A stretch of DNA of 64,000 bases, taken from the NCBI GenBank assembly GCA_025232375.1, contig CP060419.1:1053001-1117000 (forward strand). Direction: 5' to 3'. A model generated the notes under the pieces. The model was not told where the DNA came from. It made no database searches and saw only the letters and a program-made list of their open reading frames with translations. The position numbers were made by a program, and so were the translations under genes. Source of the DNA: Pseudoxanthomonas sp. NC8. GTDB taxonomy: Bacteria > Pseudomonadota > Gammaproteobacteria > Xanthomonadales > Xanthomonadaceae. Each line of letters starts with the position of its first letter. Within the stretch, counting starts at the first letter, position 1. Below, in pieces: positions 11,494-23,531 of the stretch.

Positions 11494-13950
11494 TCAGAAG
11501 CCGCCGCCGAAGGTGAACTGCAGGCGTTCGATCTCGTCGTCGTCCTTCTTCTTGAACGGATAGGCGTAGCTGATCGAGATCGGGCCGACCGGCGCGCGCC
11601 ACAGCAGGGCGATACCGGCCGAAGCGCGCAGCTCGTTGGCGTCGAAGTTGTCCCAGCCGTCGTACACGTTGCCGAAGTCGACGAACGCGGACACGCGCGC
11701 GGCCTTGCTGTCGAACAGGCGCGGGAACACCAGTTCGATCTGGCCGACGGTCTTCAGCGAGCCGCCCAGTGGCTGGCCGCGGTAGCCGCCGATCGGCTCC
11801 GAGCGTGGGCCCTGGGGTGTTGTCGCGGAAGCCGCGCACGGAACGGGTGCCGCCGGCGTAGAAATTCTCGAAGAACGGCAGGCCGGTCGCGGTGACCGTC
11901 TTGTCGTAGTCCGACGAGCTCGGCAGGCAGGGGTCGCTGGGGGCCGCGCCGGGCACGTAGGTGTCAATGACGCCATCGCCATTGGTATCCACATAGGAGC
12001 CCGGGGTGTAGCAGAGGGCGCGCACGTGGTCGTCCCCGTAGCTGTCGCCGTAGCCGAGGTCCAGGCCGGTGCGCAGCACCAGCGCCGGATGCAGCATCCA
12101 GTACTTGGAGAACTCGTAGTTGAGCTTGTAGTACTCGACCGTCGAGCCCGGCAGGGTGGCTTCCAGGCCCACGCGCTGGTACATGCCCATGGTGGGCATG
12201 AAGAAGTCGTTGCGGGTGTCCCGCGCCCAGCCCAGCTCGCTGCGCCAGGCGTGGAAGGTGTTCTGGCCGACCGCGTTGACGTAGTCGACGATCGACTGCG
12301 GCGTGCTGCCGGGATAGGTCTGGATCTGGTTGCTGTCGATGCCGAACAGCAGCGAGACGGTGCTGTTCTCGGTGATCGGCAGGCCCAGCACCGCCTGTGC
12401 CGCGGCATTGGTGCTGTTGTACTGGGCGGTGTTGAAGTCCGAGTAGTCCAGCTCGCGCCACCACAGGTTGTAGCCGAGCGACAGGCCTTCGTCGGTGAAG
12501 AACGGGTTGAGGTAGGAGAACGCATAGCGCTGCAGGTAGTCGCTGCGCTGCGCTTCCACCGAGACGCGGTTGCCGCCGCCGAGGAAGTTGTTCTGCGACA
12601 GCTGGATCGACGCGGTCATGCCGGCCAGCTGCGAGTAGCCGAGGCCGAAGACGAAGCTGCCCGACGTGGTCTCCTTGACGTTGAACACCACGTCGACCTG
12701 GTCGTTGGTGCCCGGCACCGCCGGCGTCTCGACCTCGACCGTTTCGAAGTAACCCAGCCGCTGCAGGCGGATCTTCGAGCGGTCGATCGCGGCCTGCGAG
12801 AACCAGGCGTTCTCGAACTGGCGCATTTCGCGGCGCAGCACCTCGTCGGAGGTGCGGGTGTTGCCCTTGAAGGCGATCCGCCGCACGTTGACGCGCGGGC
12901 CGGGGATCACCTGCAGGTTGATCGCCACGGTGCGGTCTTCGCGGTTGGTCGTCGGCACCGGGTTCACCCGGGCGAAGGCGTAGCCGATGTTGCTCAGCGT
13001 GTTGGTGATGCTGTCGGCGGTCAGTTCCAGCAGGACGCGGGAGAAGGTGTTGCCCGCCTTGGGGATGACCAGCTTTTCGATCTGCTCCTGCGGCAGGATC
13101 GTGTCGCCGGTGACCTTGATCTCGGAGATCGTGTACTTCTCGCCTTCGGTAACGCTGGCGGTCAGGTACATGTCGCGCTTTTCGGGGCTGATCGACACCT
13201 GGGTGGAGTCGATGCTGAAGTCGATGTAGCCGCGGTCCAGATGCATAAGGAGTTGAGCTTCTCCATGTCACCGGACAGCTTCTCGCGCGAGTACTGGTCG
13301 TCGCGGCGGTACCAGGACAGCCAGCTGCTCTCGCGCGACTCCCAGGTCGAGAGGATCTCCTCGTTGGCGAAGGTGTCGGTGCCGATCAGGTTGACGTGGC
13401 GGATCTTGGCCGCCTTGCCTTCCTTGACGTCGATGGTGACGTCCACGCGGTTGCGATCCAGCGGCGAGACGGTGGGCGTGATCTGGACGTTGTACTTGCC
13501 GCGGTTGTTGTACTGGCGGGTCAGCTCCTGCAGCACGCGGTCAAGGCTCAGGCGGTCGAAGGTCTCGCCCTCGGACAAGCCGATGTCCTGCAGGCCCTTG
13601 AGCAGGTCCTCGGTCTTGATGTCCTTGTTGCCGGTGAGCGTGAGCTTGTTGATCGCCGGGCGCTCGGTGACGGTGATGACCAGGATGTCGCCCTGGCGGT
13701 CCACGCGCACGTCCTCGAAGAAGCCGGTCTTGTACAGGGCGCGGATGGTCTCGCCGGCGCCGGCCTGGTCTGGGTCTGGCCCCGTTCCACCGGCAGGTAG
13801 GTGAACACGGTGCCGGCCGCGATGCGCTGCAGGCCGTCGATGCGGATGTCGCTGACGGTGAACGGTTCGACCGACTGGGCCATCGCCGGCAGGGCCAGGG
13901 GTGGAGGCGAGGGCGAGGGCGAGCAGGCGGCGCACGGGGAATCGCGTCAT
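11494..13950 (-). CDS. bamA: Outer membrane protein assembly factor BamA
   Basis: The Omp85 core of the BAM complex, which inserts beta-barrels in the outer membrane. A signal peptide (MTRFPVRRLLALALAST, cleavage near AMAQ) leads to five POTRA domains (first FTVSDIRIDGLQRIAAGTVF) and a 16-strand barrel with the loop-6 motif RSVRGF and the C-terminal signature LQFTFGGGF ending in Phe. The frame breaks near 13905, 13775, 13250 and 11820. The corrected length, about 815, is normal. It is the last gene of the minus-strand run after rseP. The usual downstream skp or lpxD is absent, and truD converges on it. Confidence 0.95.
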
Positions 13951-14012
13951 GTCACATCCGGTGGAAACAGGTATTTGGGCGGGAACCGCGGTGAAGGGGC
14001 CGGTACGGTCGA

Positions 14013-15376
14013 TCACCGCGGCATCAGGCCCAGAATGTCGTTGTAGAAGGCCAGGCCCATCAGTCCGGCCAGCAGGGCCAGGCCGACGTATTGCCCGGCA
14101 GCCATCGCGCGTTCGCTCAACGGGCTGCCTTTGACCAACTCGATAAGGTAATACAGCAGGTGTCCGCCGTCCAAGATCGGGATCGGCAGCAGGTTGATGA
14201 TCGCCAGGCTCAATGACAGCAGGGCGAGGAAGTAGAGGAACCAGTCGGCGCCGCGCTTGGCCGAGGCATTGGCGGCCCTGGCAATGGTGACCGGCCCGGA
14301 CAGGTTCTTCACCGAGGCCTCCCCGGTCAGCATCCGCCGCATCATCCCCAGCGAATCGCCGGTAAGGCTGGCCGGTCTCGCGCAGTGCGGCGGGGATCGC
14401 GGCCAGCGGGCCATGGCGCTGCACGGCGTCGTAGGCGGGCGCCTGCGGGGCGGCCAGGACGATGCCCAGCTCCCATTGTCCGGCGCGCCGGGGATCGGCG
14501 CTGCGGCGCGGCGCCAGTTCCAGGGCCAGCCGATCGCCGTCGCGGTCCACCTCGACCATGCCCAGGCCGCCGCGGTCGCCCAGCGCCTGCACCAGCGGCG
14601 AGACCTGTGCGGCCGAGTCGACGCGGCTGCCGTCGACCGCCAGCACCAGGTCGCCGGGCAGCAGCACGCCGGCGGCGGCACCGTCCTCGCGCACGCTGTC
14701 GATCCGGGCCGGAGCGAGCATGAAACGCCATAAGGTGAAACCGGCCTGTTCGGGAATGCGGCTCTCGTCCAGGCCGTCGGGCAGCGCGGACAGGCGTAGG
14801 GTGCGGGCGATCTCCTCGCCGTTCGCATCCTCCACCTGGACCTCGATGTCACGGCGGTCCAGCGCGGGAGCGGCCAGCGCCATCGCCGCCTCGGTCCAGG
14901 TGGCGACCTGCCGCCCGTCGACTCCGGTCAGCCGATCACCGGGCTGGAAGCCGGCCTGCGCGGCGAGACCGCTGGCCTTAGCCGACCAGCGGGGCGTAGT
15001 CCTGGCGGCCGATCATGAACATGGCCCACAGCAGGGCCACGCACAGCAGCAGGTTGGCGGCCGGTCCGGCGGCGACGATCGCGATCCGGCGCCACACGGC
15101 CTGGCGGTTGAACGCATGTGTAAGGCGCTGGACCGGGACATCGCCTTCGCGCTCGTCGAGCATCTTGACGTAGCCGCCCAGCGGGATGGCGGCGATGGCG
15201 AACTCGGTGCCTGCGCGGTTGCGGCGCGACCACAGCGGCCGGCCGAAGCCGACCGAGAAGCGCAGCACGTCCACGCCACAGCGGCGGGCCACCCAGTAGT
15301 GGCCGAATTCGTGGAAGGTGACCAGCAGGCCAAGGCTGACCACCAGCCACCAGATGGAGCCGATGAGGTCAGCCAT
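14013..15376 (-). CDS. rseP: Regulated intramembrane zinc protease RseP
   Basis: A site-2 protease that cleaves anti-sigma factors such as RseA within the inner membrane. Zinc-site HEFGH lies in the first helix (about 15310) and the third ligand is in [16 protein letters not shown] (about 14170). Two PDZ domains lie between ([13 protein letters not shown] and [14 protein letters not shown]). The frame is broken near 14980 (CTAAGG for CCAGG) and near 14365 (TAAGG, where [10 protein letters not shown] is expected). It belongs to the dxr-rseP-bamA envelope group. Confidence 0.94.
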
Positions 15377-15403
15377 GGGCCGGGCTCGGTCGGGCGATGG
15401 CGC

Positions 15404-16588
15404 TCATGCGGCGGGAATCCCGGCGGGGGCATGGTGGGGTCGATCCGTTGGCGGGTGAACCGGCGCGCGTCCGCATCCGCCGCCAGCAGCGCCTGCAGGG
15501 AGCCGGCCGGCGCCGCAGGCAGTGCGGCGAGGGCGTCCTCGACCAGCGCGGGGATCTCTAGGAAACCGATCCGGCCCTGAAGAAAGGCTGAAACCGCCTC
15601 CTCGTTGGCCGCGTTGAGCACGGCGGGCGCGGTGCCGCCGGCGGACATCGCCTCGCCGGTAAGGCGCAGGCACGGGAATGCGGCGGTGTCCGGTGCTTCG
15701 AAGTCCAGCCGACCCTGCGCCAGCAGGTCCAGACCGGACACGCCGGAGTCGATCCGCGCCGGCCAGCCGAGGCCGACCGCCAGCGCGGTGCGCATGTCCG
15801 GCAGGCCGAGCTGGGCCAAGTCGAGCCGTCGACGTATTCGACCAGCGCATGCACCATAAGGCTCTGCGGATGCACCAGCACCCCGATGCGCTCGACCGGC
15901 AGGTCGAACAGGTGGCGTGCCTCGATGACCTCCAGGCCCTTGTTCATCAGCGTGGCCGAATCGACCGAGATCTTCGGCCCCATCGACCACCTCGGATGCG
16001 CCACCGCCTGCGCCGGGGTCACCTGCGCCAGCCGGGTCCGGTCCCAGCCGCGGAACGGCCCCCGAGGCGGTCAGCACGATCCGGCGCACGCCACCGGGCT
16101 CGCACGAGCGCAGGCACTGGAACACCGCACTGTGCTCGCTGTCGATCGGCACGATTTCGGCCCCGGACTGGCGCGCGGCGGCGATCACCAGTTCGCCGGT
16201 AAGGACCAGCGATTCCTTGTTGGCCAGCAGCAACCGCTTGCCGGCGCGCGCCGCCGCCGGGGTCGAGCCGAGCCCGGCCGCGCCGACGATCGCGGCGACG
16301 ACGGTGTCGCATTCCGGCCCGGACACCAGCGCTTGGGGCCTCGTCCCCGGCGTGGGCACGGGTCGGCAGGCCCGCGTCGCGCAGGCCGTCGCGCAGGCGC
16401 GCATAGCCGGCCGTGTCGGCGATGACCGCATGGTCGGGGCGGTGGCTGGCGCACAGTGCGAGCAGCGCTTCGACATTGCTGCCCGCGGCAAGCACGCTGG
16501 TCCGCATCCGCGTGGCATGGCGCGCGATGACGTCCAGCGCCGAGCTGCCGATCGAGCCGGTGGCACCGAGTACGGCGACCTGGCGCAT
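15404..16588 (-). CDS. dxr: 1-deoxy-D-xylulose 5-phosphate reductoisomerase
   Basis: First committed MEP-pathway enzyme. The NADPH-binding start [69 protein letters not shown] and [12 protein letters not shown] are all present. Frame breaks lie near 16340, 16065 and 15825, and the C-terminus is ambiguous: one frame stops at 15404 and the other runs on into rseP. ATG 16588 is the best start; in-frame ATGs at 16606 and 16621 are possible. Confidence 0.93.
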
Positions 16589-16626
16589 GTCTGCAGCGGG
16601 CTGCATGTCGGGGATCCGCATCCGTC

Positions 16627-17497
16627 TCAGAAGCCGAGGATGTCCTTGCCGATCGCGAACACCGGCAGGGCCGCCAGTACGCCGTCGATGCGGTCGAGGA
16701 TGCCGCCATGGCCGGGGATCAGCGTGCCGGAATCCTTCACCCCGGCCTTGGCGCTTGAGCAGGCTCTCGACCAGGTCGCCGACGATCGAGGCCAGCACCG
16801 CGACCAGTGCGACCAGCGCCAGCGCCGGGAACTGCGCGACGCCGGCGCCGGCGATCGCGCCGAAGGCGAGGGCGACGGCGATGCCGGCGATCACGCCGCC
16901 GACGGCGCCTTCGATGGTCTTGTTCGGGCTGATCGTCGGAGCCAGCTTGCGCTTGCCCAGGTGGCGGCCGGCGAAGTAGGCGCCGGAATCGGCGGCCCAC
17001 ACCAGTGCCAGGGCCGCCAGCAGCCAGCGGTGGCCATTGGCGGGCGGCACCGACGCGCCGGCCAGCTGCCGGAAATTGTCGGAGTGGACCAGGCACAGCG
17101 CGCACCAGGCCGGGATCACCGCCAGCGTCCCGGCGGCCAGCTTGAAGGCGCGCGTCCACGGCCGCTCGCTGGTGCTGAAGCCCGGTCGCCACAGCCAAAG
17201 CACCGCCAGCAGCCAGCCCAGCGCGCCGGCGAGCGTGGCGATCTGGAACAGCACCGGCGAGAACCCGGTGTCGCCGCGCGAAGCCCAGACCAGCAGCACC
17301 ATCAGCAGCAGGTTGAGCAGGACCAGTACCGTCCGCGGCAGGCTGTCATCCATGCCGGCCAGCTTGAGCCATTCCCACAGGCCGCCCAGCATCACGAGGG
17401 CGGCGAGTGCGGCCAGCCAGGGCGTGGGCAGCAGCAGGATGGCCGCGATCGCGGCCGGGGCCATGATCAGGGCGGCGATCACCCGGGTCCGGGTCAT
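16627..17497 (-). CDS. cdsA: Phosphatidate cytidylyltransferase
   Basis: An integral membrane enzyme that makes CDP-diacylglycerol for phospholipid synthesis. Several hydrophobic helices are visible (for example [20 protein letters not shown]), and the CDS signature [12 protein letters not shown] is followed by the conserved C-terminal segment [18 protein letters not shown] after a break near 16750. It ends AIGKDILGF at 16627. The ATG overlaps the uppS stop (ATGA), which indicates coupled translation. The length of about 289 is normal. Confidence 0.93.
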
Positions 17498-18249
17498 GCG
17501 GAAGCCTCCGCGCCGATCTGGGCGCTGGTCAGGCCGAAGCGGCGCTCGCGCCCGGCGTAATCGTCCGGGGCCTGCTGCAGCACGCCGGCGTCCACGTCCG
17601 GCCACAGGGTTTCGGTGAACCACAGTTCGGTATACGCCAGCTGCCAGAGCAGGAAGTTGCTGACCCGCTGGTCGCCGCCGGTACGGATGAACAGGTCCGG
17701 CGGTGGCAGGTCGGCCAGGGCGACCCGCGCGCCGACCGCGGCTTCGTCGATGTCCTCCGGGCGCAGGCGGCCGGCGGCCACCTCCACGGCCAGCGCGCGT
17801 GCGGCCGCGGCGATGTCCTGGCGGCCGCCATAGCTGGCGGCGATGTTCAGTTGCAGGCGCGTGTTGGCCGAGGTCTGCGCTTCGGCGAGGGCCATGCGTT
17901 CGCGGATCGCCTCGGCGAACAGCTCGCGCTCGCCGATGAAACGCACGCGCACGCCGCGGCGGTCGAGTTCGTCGACCTCGCGCTCGAGTGCGTTGAGGAA
18001 CAGCTTCATCAGCGCGCCCACTTCCTCCTCCGGCCGCCCCCAGTTCTCGCTCGAGAAGGCGAACAGGGTGAGCGCGCCGATGCCGCGCTGCAGGCAGAAG
18101 TCGATGGACAGGTTGACCGCGCGCGCGCCGGCGCGATGGCCGATGGCGCGCGGCCGCCGCCGGCGCTGGGCCCAGCGGCCGTTGCCGTCCATGATGATCG
18201 CCAGGTGGCGCGGAACCTGTGCGGCGGCGGTGGCGGGATCTGCAGTCAT
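17494..18249 (-). CDS. uppS: Undecaprenyl diphosphate synthase
   Basis: Cis-prenyltransferase giving the C55 lipid carrier for cell-wall and O-antigen synthesis. The substrate-binding motif [20 protein letters not shown] (catalytic Asp in MDGNGRW) is present, with [37 protein letters not shown] and LWPDV. The frame is intact across its 251 residues. It lies 17 bp after frr and overlaps cdsA. Confidence 0.95.
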   Translation of the reverse strand: MTADPATAAAQVPRHLAIIMDGNGRWAQRRRRPRAIGHRAGARAVNLSIDFCLQRGIGALTLFAFSSENWGRPEEEVGALMKLFLNALEREVDELDRRGVRVRFIGERELFAEAIRERMALAEAQTSANTRLQLNIAASYGGRQDIAAAARALAVEVAAGRLRPEDIDEAAVGARVALADLPPPDLFIRTGGDQRVSNFLLWQLAYTELWFTETLWPDVDAGVLQQAPDDYAGRERRFGLTSAQIGAEASA

Positions 18250-18266
18250 GCTGGGGAGCAGACCGC

Positions 18267-18822
18267 TCAGACCGCCATCAGTTCCTGTTCCTTGCCCTTG
18301 ATCACCTCGTCGACGTCCTTGATCGCCTTGTCGGTGATCTTCTGGATGTCCTCCTCGGCGCGGCGGACCTCGTCCTCGGTCACCTGCTTTTCCTTGAGCA
18401 GGTCCTTGACGTGCTGGTTGGCGTCGCGGCGGATGTTGCGGATGGCGACCTTGGTGTCCTCGCCCTCGCCATGGACGACCTTGGTCAGGTCGCGGCGGCG
18501 CTCCTCGGTCAGGGCCGGGAGGTTGAGGCGGATGGTGGTGCCGGCGGTGTTGGGGGTCAGGCCCAGGTCGGAGGCGAGGATCGCCTTCTCGACCGCACCG
18601 ACCATGCCCTTGTCCCACGGCGTGATCACCAGCGAGCGCGCATCGGAGACCGACACGGCGGCCACCTGCGACAGCGGCACGTCGCTGCCGTAGGCGTTGA
18701 CCCGGATGGTGTCGAAGGCCGGTCGAGGCGCGACCGGTGCGGACCTTGACCAGGTTGTGGCGAAGGGCCTCGATGCTCTTCACCATGCGGGCCTGCGCGT
18801 CTTGCTTGATCTCGTTGAGCAT
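18267..18822 (-). CDS. frr: Ribosome recycling factor
   Basis: Splits post-termination ribosomes together with EF-G. The protein runs from [20 protein letters not shown] through VRTGRAST to the long C-terminal helix [19 protein letters not shown]. One break near 18720 (about two bases lost where [12 protein letters not shown] is expected) interrupts the otherwise standard 185-residue protein. It follows pyrH, the conserved pair in Proteobacteria. Confidence 0.95.
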
Positions 18823-18904
18823 CGCCGTATTCCGTCGAAAAACCGAATCGGCCGATTATAGGGGAACGTATGGGGGAACGCCCGGCTCGCAGGCCGGGTG
18901 CCGG

Positions 18905-19633
18905 CTAAAACTCAGCGGCGGGCGCGGACCAGGTGCCGATGCTGTCGCCGCGCAGGATCCGCATCAGGTTGCCGGGCACGGAGATGTCGTAGACCCGCAG
19001 CGGGATGCCGTGGTCGCGGCACAGGGCGAACGCGGCGGTGTCCATCACCTGCAGGTCGCGGGCGATGACCTCGTCGTGGTCCAGTTCCTCGAAGCGCACC
19101 GCGTCGGGGTGCTTCTTCGGGTCGCGGTCGTAGACGCCGTCGACCTTGGTCGCCTTGAGCAGCAGGTCGGCGTTGATCTCGATCGCGCGCAGGGCGGCGG
19201 CCGAGTCCGTGGTGAAGAACGGGTTGCCGGTACCGGCGGCGAAGATGCCGATGCGGCCCTTCTCCAGGTGGCGGACGGCGCGGCGACGGATGTAGTCCTC
19301 GCACACGTCGTTGATCTTCAGCGCGCTCATGACCCGGACCTTGCCGCCGAGCTTCTCCAGCGCGTCCTGCATGGTAAGGGCGTTGATCACCGTGGCCAGC
19401 ATGCCCATCTGGTCGCCGGTGACCCGGTCCATGCCGCCGGCGGCCAGGCCCGCGCCGCGGAAGATGTTGCCGCCGCCGATGATAAGGCCGATCTCTGCCC
19501 CGGCTTCGCGCACTTCCATGATTTCGCGGGCGATGCGGCCGATCACCACCGGATCGATGCCGTAGTCCTCCGCGCCCATCAGCGCCTCACCGGAAAGTTT
19601 CAGGAGGACGCGGCGGTAGGCGAGGTCGGACAT
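18905..19633 (-). CDS. pyrH: UMP kinase
   Basis: Phosphorylates UMP to UDP; hexameric amino-acid-kinase-fold enzyme. It starts [20 protein letters not shown] and carries [42 protein letters not shown] and [16 protein letters not shown]. The reading frame is intact at 242 residues, but two Leu codons are CTT inside CCTTA strings (19376, 19484) in a genome that otherwise uses CTG. The open frame extends upstream to 19789, but the homologous start is 19633. Confidence 0.95.
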   Translation of the reverse strand: MSDLAYRRVLLKLSGEALMGAEDYGIDPVVIGRIAREIMEVREAGAEIGLIIGGGNIFRGAGLAAGGMDRVTGDQMGMLATVINALTMQDALEKLGGKVRVMSALKINDVCEDYIRRRAVRHLEKGRIGIFAAGTGNPFFTTDSAAALRAIEINADLLLKATKVDGVYDRDPKKHPDAVRFEELDHDEVIARDLQVMDTAAFALCRDHGIPLRVYDISVPGNLMRILRGDSIGTWSAPAAEF

Positions 19634-19727
19634 GGGGGCATCACCGGGGAGTGGCAAACGCGAAAATTCTAGCGGAAAGCCCTGTCGCGGCCCGGCTCGC
19701 AGGGCACAGTCGCACCGCACGTCCCGT

Positions 19728-21213
19728 TCATTGCCCGTGCTGGCTGACCCGGTTTCGCCCCTCGCGCTTGGCGCCATAGAGGGCGTCATCGGCGGCCTGC
19801 AGCAGGCTGCGCGCGTCGGCGAACTGGCGGCTGGTGCCGTGCGTGGCGAGGCCCGCGGAGAAGGTCACGTAGAGCGGCTTGCCATCGACTTCGGCCATCG
19901 GCACGCGCGCGGTCTCGTCGAGGATCCGGCCGAGCACGCGCGCGGCGGATGCCTCGTTTGAATGGCTCAGCACGATAGGAATTCCTCGCCGCCGTAGCGC
20001 GCCACCATGTCGGTGCTGCGCAGCAGCCGCTGCAGGTTCTGGGCGAACTGGTACAGCACGCGGTCGCCGACCAGGTGGCCGTAGCGGTCGTTGATGTGCT
20101 TGAAGTCGTCCAGGTCGATGAAGGCGATCGACAGCGGTTGCTGCAGGGCGGCGGCGGTGGCGAACTCGCGCTCGAGCACCTCCTCCATCTGCAGCCGGTT
20201 GTAGACCCCGGTCAGCGGGTCGCGCCGCGACTGCTCGGTCAGGTGGCGCACCTTGTCCTCGGAGACCCGGGCTTCGCTGCGTGCGCGGGCCGCGTCCTGG
20301 ATCTCGCGCAGGTTGCGCAGGATCAGCAGTTCCTTGGCGTGGTCGACGATCGATTCCAGGTGTTCGGGCCGGGCGATGTGGACTTCGAACATCGCCCCGA
20401 TCTCGGGCAGCGCGGCGGCGAGCTGCACCAGCAGGTCGTCCAGCGTGGTGCCGTCGCTGGTGCAGGCATCGACGCGCTCGCGCGCACGTTCGCGCAGCGC
20501 ATCCAGGTCGTCGCCGCCCAGCCACAGGTCGGCGACCGCGCCGGCCGCGACGACGCAGGCCTGGAACGGATCGGCCGGGCTGTCGGCCTCGCTGGCGCCG
20601 ATGGCGTCGGTAAGGTAGCCCGGCAGGTGCCAGTGCCGCGCCAGCCACGCGCCGACGGCGGCATGGTCGGCGCCGAAGGTGGCGCGCTCGCGTTCAAGCA
20701 GGTCGGCGCCGCCGGAAGCCGCGGCGCGGGTCGTGGCGTACTCGGTGGGCATGGCCTGCAGCAGCGCCAGTGCACCGATGTCCTGCAGCAGTCCGGCCAG
20801 CATCAGGTCTTCCAGCCGTTGCAGCCGCGCATGTCCGCCGAGCAGGCGCGCCCGCCGGGGCCGCCAGCACACTGCGCCGCCAGGTGCGCTCCTGTTCGCT
20901 GGCCGTGCCCGGTGCACCGCGCAGGCCCTGCGCGCCGGGGAGAATCCCAGCGCTTAAGGCTCAGCGTTGCGTTGAGGCCGAGCAGGGTGAGCGCTTACCC
21001 GGGTTCTCGACCCGGCGGCGGCCGGCATACAGCGGCGAATTGGCGACCCGGAGCATGCGCGCGCTCAGGGCCGGATCGGTCCCGATCACCCGTGCGGTCG
21101 TGTTGAGGTCCGCCATCGGATCCTGCGCCAGCTCGATGATCCGCAAGGCCACGGCGGGCGGCGACGGCAGATTTCGACAATGCAGGAGGTGGGGATTCGA
21201 GTTCCGGGTGCAT
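19728..21213 (-). CDS. HDOD-GGDEF signalling protein (probable diguanylate cyclase)
   Basis: The N-terminal half is an HDOD domain ([18 protein letters not shown], then [19 protein letters not shown]). The C-terminal half is a GGDEF domain ([46 protein letters not shown]). The active-site GGEEF suggests it makes cyclic-di-GMP. HDOD domains usually sense or relay signals. Frame breaks lie near 21170 (just after the start region), 20850-20960 and 19975 (CCTATC for CCTGATC). The N-terminus is uncertain: ATG 21213 or GTG 21222. It sits between tsf and pyrH, within a translation operon. Confidence 0.82.
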
Positions 21214-21325
21214 CACTTGCACGATTCGGGCGGATATCCGGAGTATGCCGGCAAAACCGTGTCGCAGTCAGCAGTTTCAGGCGTTCGGGGCCGCATCCGG
21301 AGCCCATCCGCGGGGCCATGACGAA

Positions 21326-21352
21326 GAAGGCCGCGGGAAACCCGCGGCCTTC
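21326..21352 (-). terminator. Terminator hairpin after tsf
   Basis: A perfect 12-bp stem (gaaggccgcggg at 21326-21337, complement at 21341-21352) with an AAA loop lies 30 bp beyond the tsf stop. The minus-strand flank (TTCTTCGTC) is only moderately T-rich, so some read-through to the HDOD-GGDEF gene is possible. Confidence 0.75.
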
Positions 21353-21381
21353 GTTGCGTCAGGAATGTCGCGCGCGGCGGA

Positions 21382-22256
21382 TCAGACCTGCATCGCCTTG
21401 GCGACTTCGGCGGCGTAGTCCTCGACCACCTTCTCGATGCCTTCGCCGACCATAAGGCGCTGGAAGCCGACGACGTCGGCACCGGCGGCCTTGACCACCT
21501 GCTCGACGGTCTTGTCGCTGTCCAGCACGTACGGCTGGCCGTACAGGGTCACCTCGTTGACGATCTTGTTGATCTTGCCGGAGATGATCTTTTCCAGGAT
21601 CTCGGCCGGCTTGGCCTTGTCCTTGTCGGACATCTTGGCCAGCTCGATTTCCTTTTCCTTGGCGACGAACTCGGCCGGCACGTCGGCGGCCTTGTTGTGC
21701 GGCGGGTTCATGGCGGCCACGTGCATGGCGATGCCACGGGCCAGCTCGGCGTCGCCGCCGGCGATTTCGACCAGCACGCCGATCTTGCCGCCGTGCACGT
21801 ACGCGGCCACGTTGTGCGCGCTGTCGATGGCGACCAGGCGACGGACCTGCATATTCTCGCCCAGCTTGGCGATGGCGGCGGCGCGGGCTTCCTCGACGGT
21901 CTCGCCGGACGGCAGCTTGGCCGACTTGAGCGATTCGATGTCCTTGGCGCCGGCGGTCAGCGCGGCGGCGGCGACGGCGTCGGTGAAAGCGATGAAGTTG
22001 GCGTCCTTGGCGACGAAGTCGGTCTCGGAGTTGATCTCCACCAGCACGGCCTTGCCGCCGGCCCAGGCCACGGCGATGCGGCCTTCGGCGGTGACGCGGT
22101 CGGCCTTCTTGTCGGCCTTGGTAAGGCCGGACTTGCGCAGCCACTCACCGGCGGCGTCGATGTCGCCAGCGTTCTCGGTCAGCGCCTTCTTGCATTCCAT
22201 CATGCCGGCGCCGGTGCGCTCGCGCAGTTCCTTGACCAGGAAGCAGTGATTTCCAC
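21382..22256 (-). CDS. tsf: Translation elongation factor Ts
   Basis: Nucleotide exchange factor for EF-Tu. The N-terminal [18 protein letters not shown] and the core motif [14 protein letters not shown] are diagnostic, and the C-terminus is [13 protein letters not shown]. The start appears to be GTG at 22256 with a good Shine-Dalgarno (aaagagg), then EITAS and a frame break near 22240 (one C lost at CCCTGG, where [11 protein letters not shown] is expected). It follows rpsB by 165 bp, the universal pair. Confidence 0.94.
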
Positions 22257-22421
22257 GGGATTACCTCTTTATGGGATGAATGTGGCTCCGCGGAGCGGAG
22301 CTGGGCGGACGACTGATCGCGCCTGCGGCGCCAGCCGGTCGTCCGGCCCGGACCGCGGACGGCGCGCCTTGGCGCCACCGTCCGACGGGTCGGCGGCCGC
22401 GCGAGGCGGCCGCCGCGTGGA

Positions 22422-23243
<822 letters not shown>

Positions 23244-23495
23244 TGCTGGAACTCCTGGATAGTGGAACCGCGCCCGCGGCCGGCATGTCCGGCAAGTGCG
23301 GGAGGCTGTGGCCATGGCGGCCGGCAGCGATGGTTCCGGGGTTGGGCCTCCTGGTGCCGCCGCGACCGAACCTGCATGGCAGGCACCCCGGCACGGGAAT
23401 TGGCGTCAGGTGTGTATTCGCCGGGCCGGACGGAGCCGGCGCTTTCCGCCCGGCGTGGGCGGCCTCCTTGCAGGGAGGCGGAAGAAAGCCGCGGG

Positions 23496-23525
23496 AGTAT
23501 AGCCGCCAGGGGGCACCCCGGGCAA
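23496..23525 (-). promoter_or_regulatory. Probable rpsB-tsf promoter
   Basis: On the minus strand a -35 TTGCCC (23520-23525) and a -10 TATACT (23496-23501) are 18 bp apart, giving a start near 23489. The transcript would have a 5' leader of about 245 nt before rpsB. Long structured leaders there mediate S2 autoregulation in other proteobacteria. I could not identify a specific S2 site. Confidence 0.55.
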
Positions 23526-23531
23526 ACCCGG

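Noticed and set aside
10265..13246. A 993-residue open frame on the minus strand covering both bamA and antisense truD
   Set aside because: The first part is genuine bamA; the rest is an accidental continuation through a frameshift into the antisense of truD, with no family-like sequence.
12026..13804. A 592-residue plus-strand open frame antisense to bamA
   Set aside because: Typical GC-rich shadow frame: low-complexity composition (Ala, Arg, Val, Asp) and the opposite strand encodes an unmistakable BamA.
22257..22421. Possible small gene or regulatory RNA between rpsB and tsf
   Set aside because: 165 bp of GC-rich sequence with short palindromes but no coding pattern or clear conserved element; it is a normal spacer for this gene pair.
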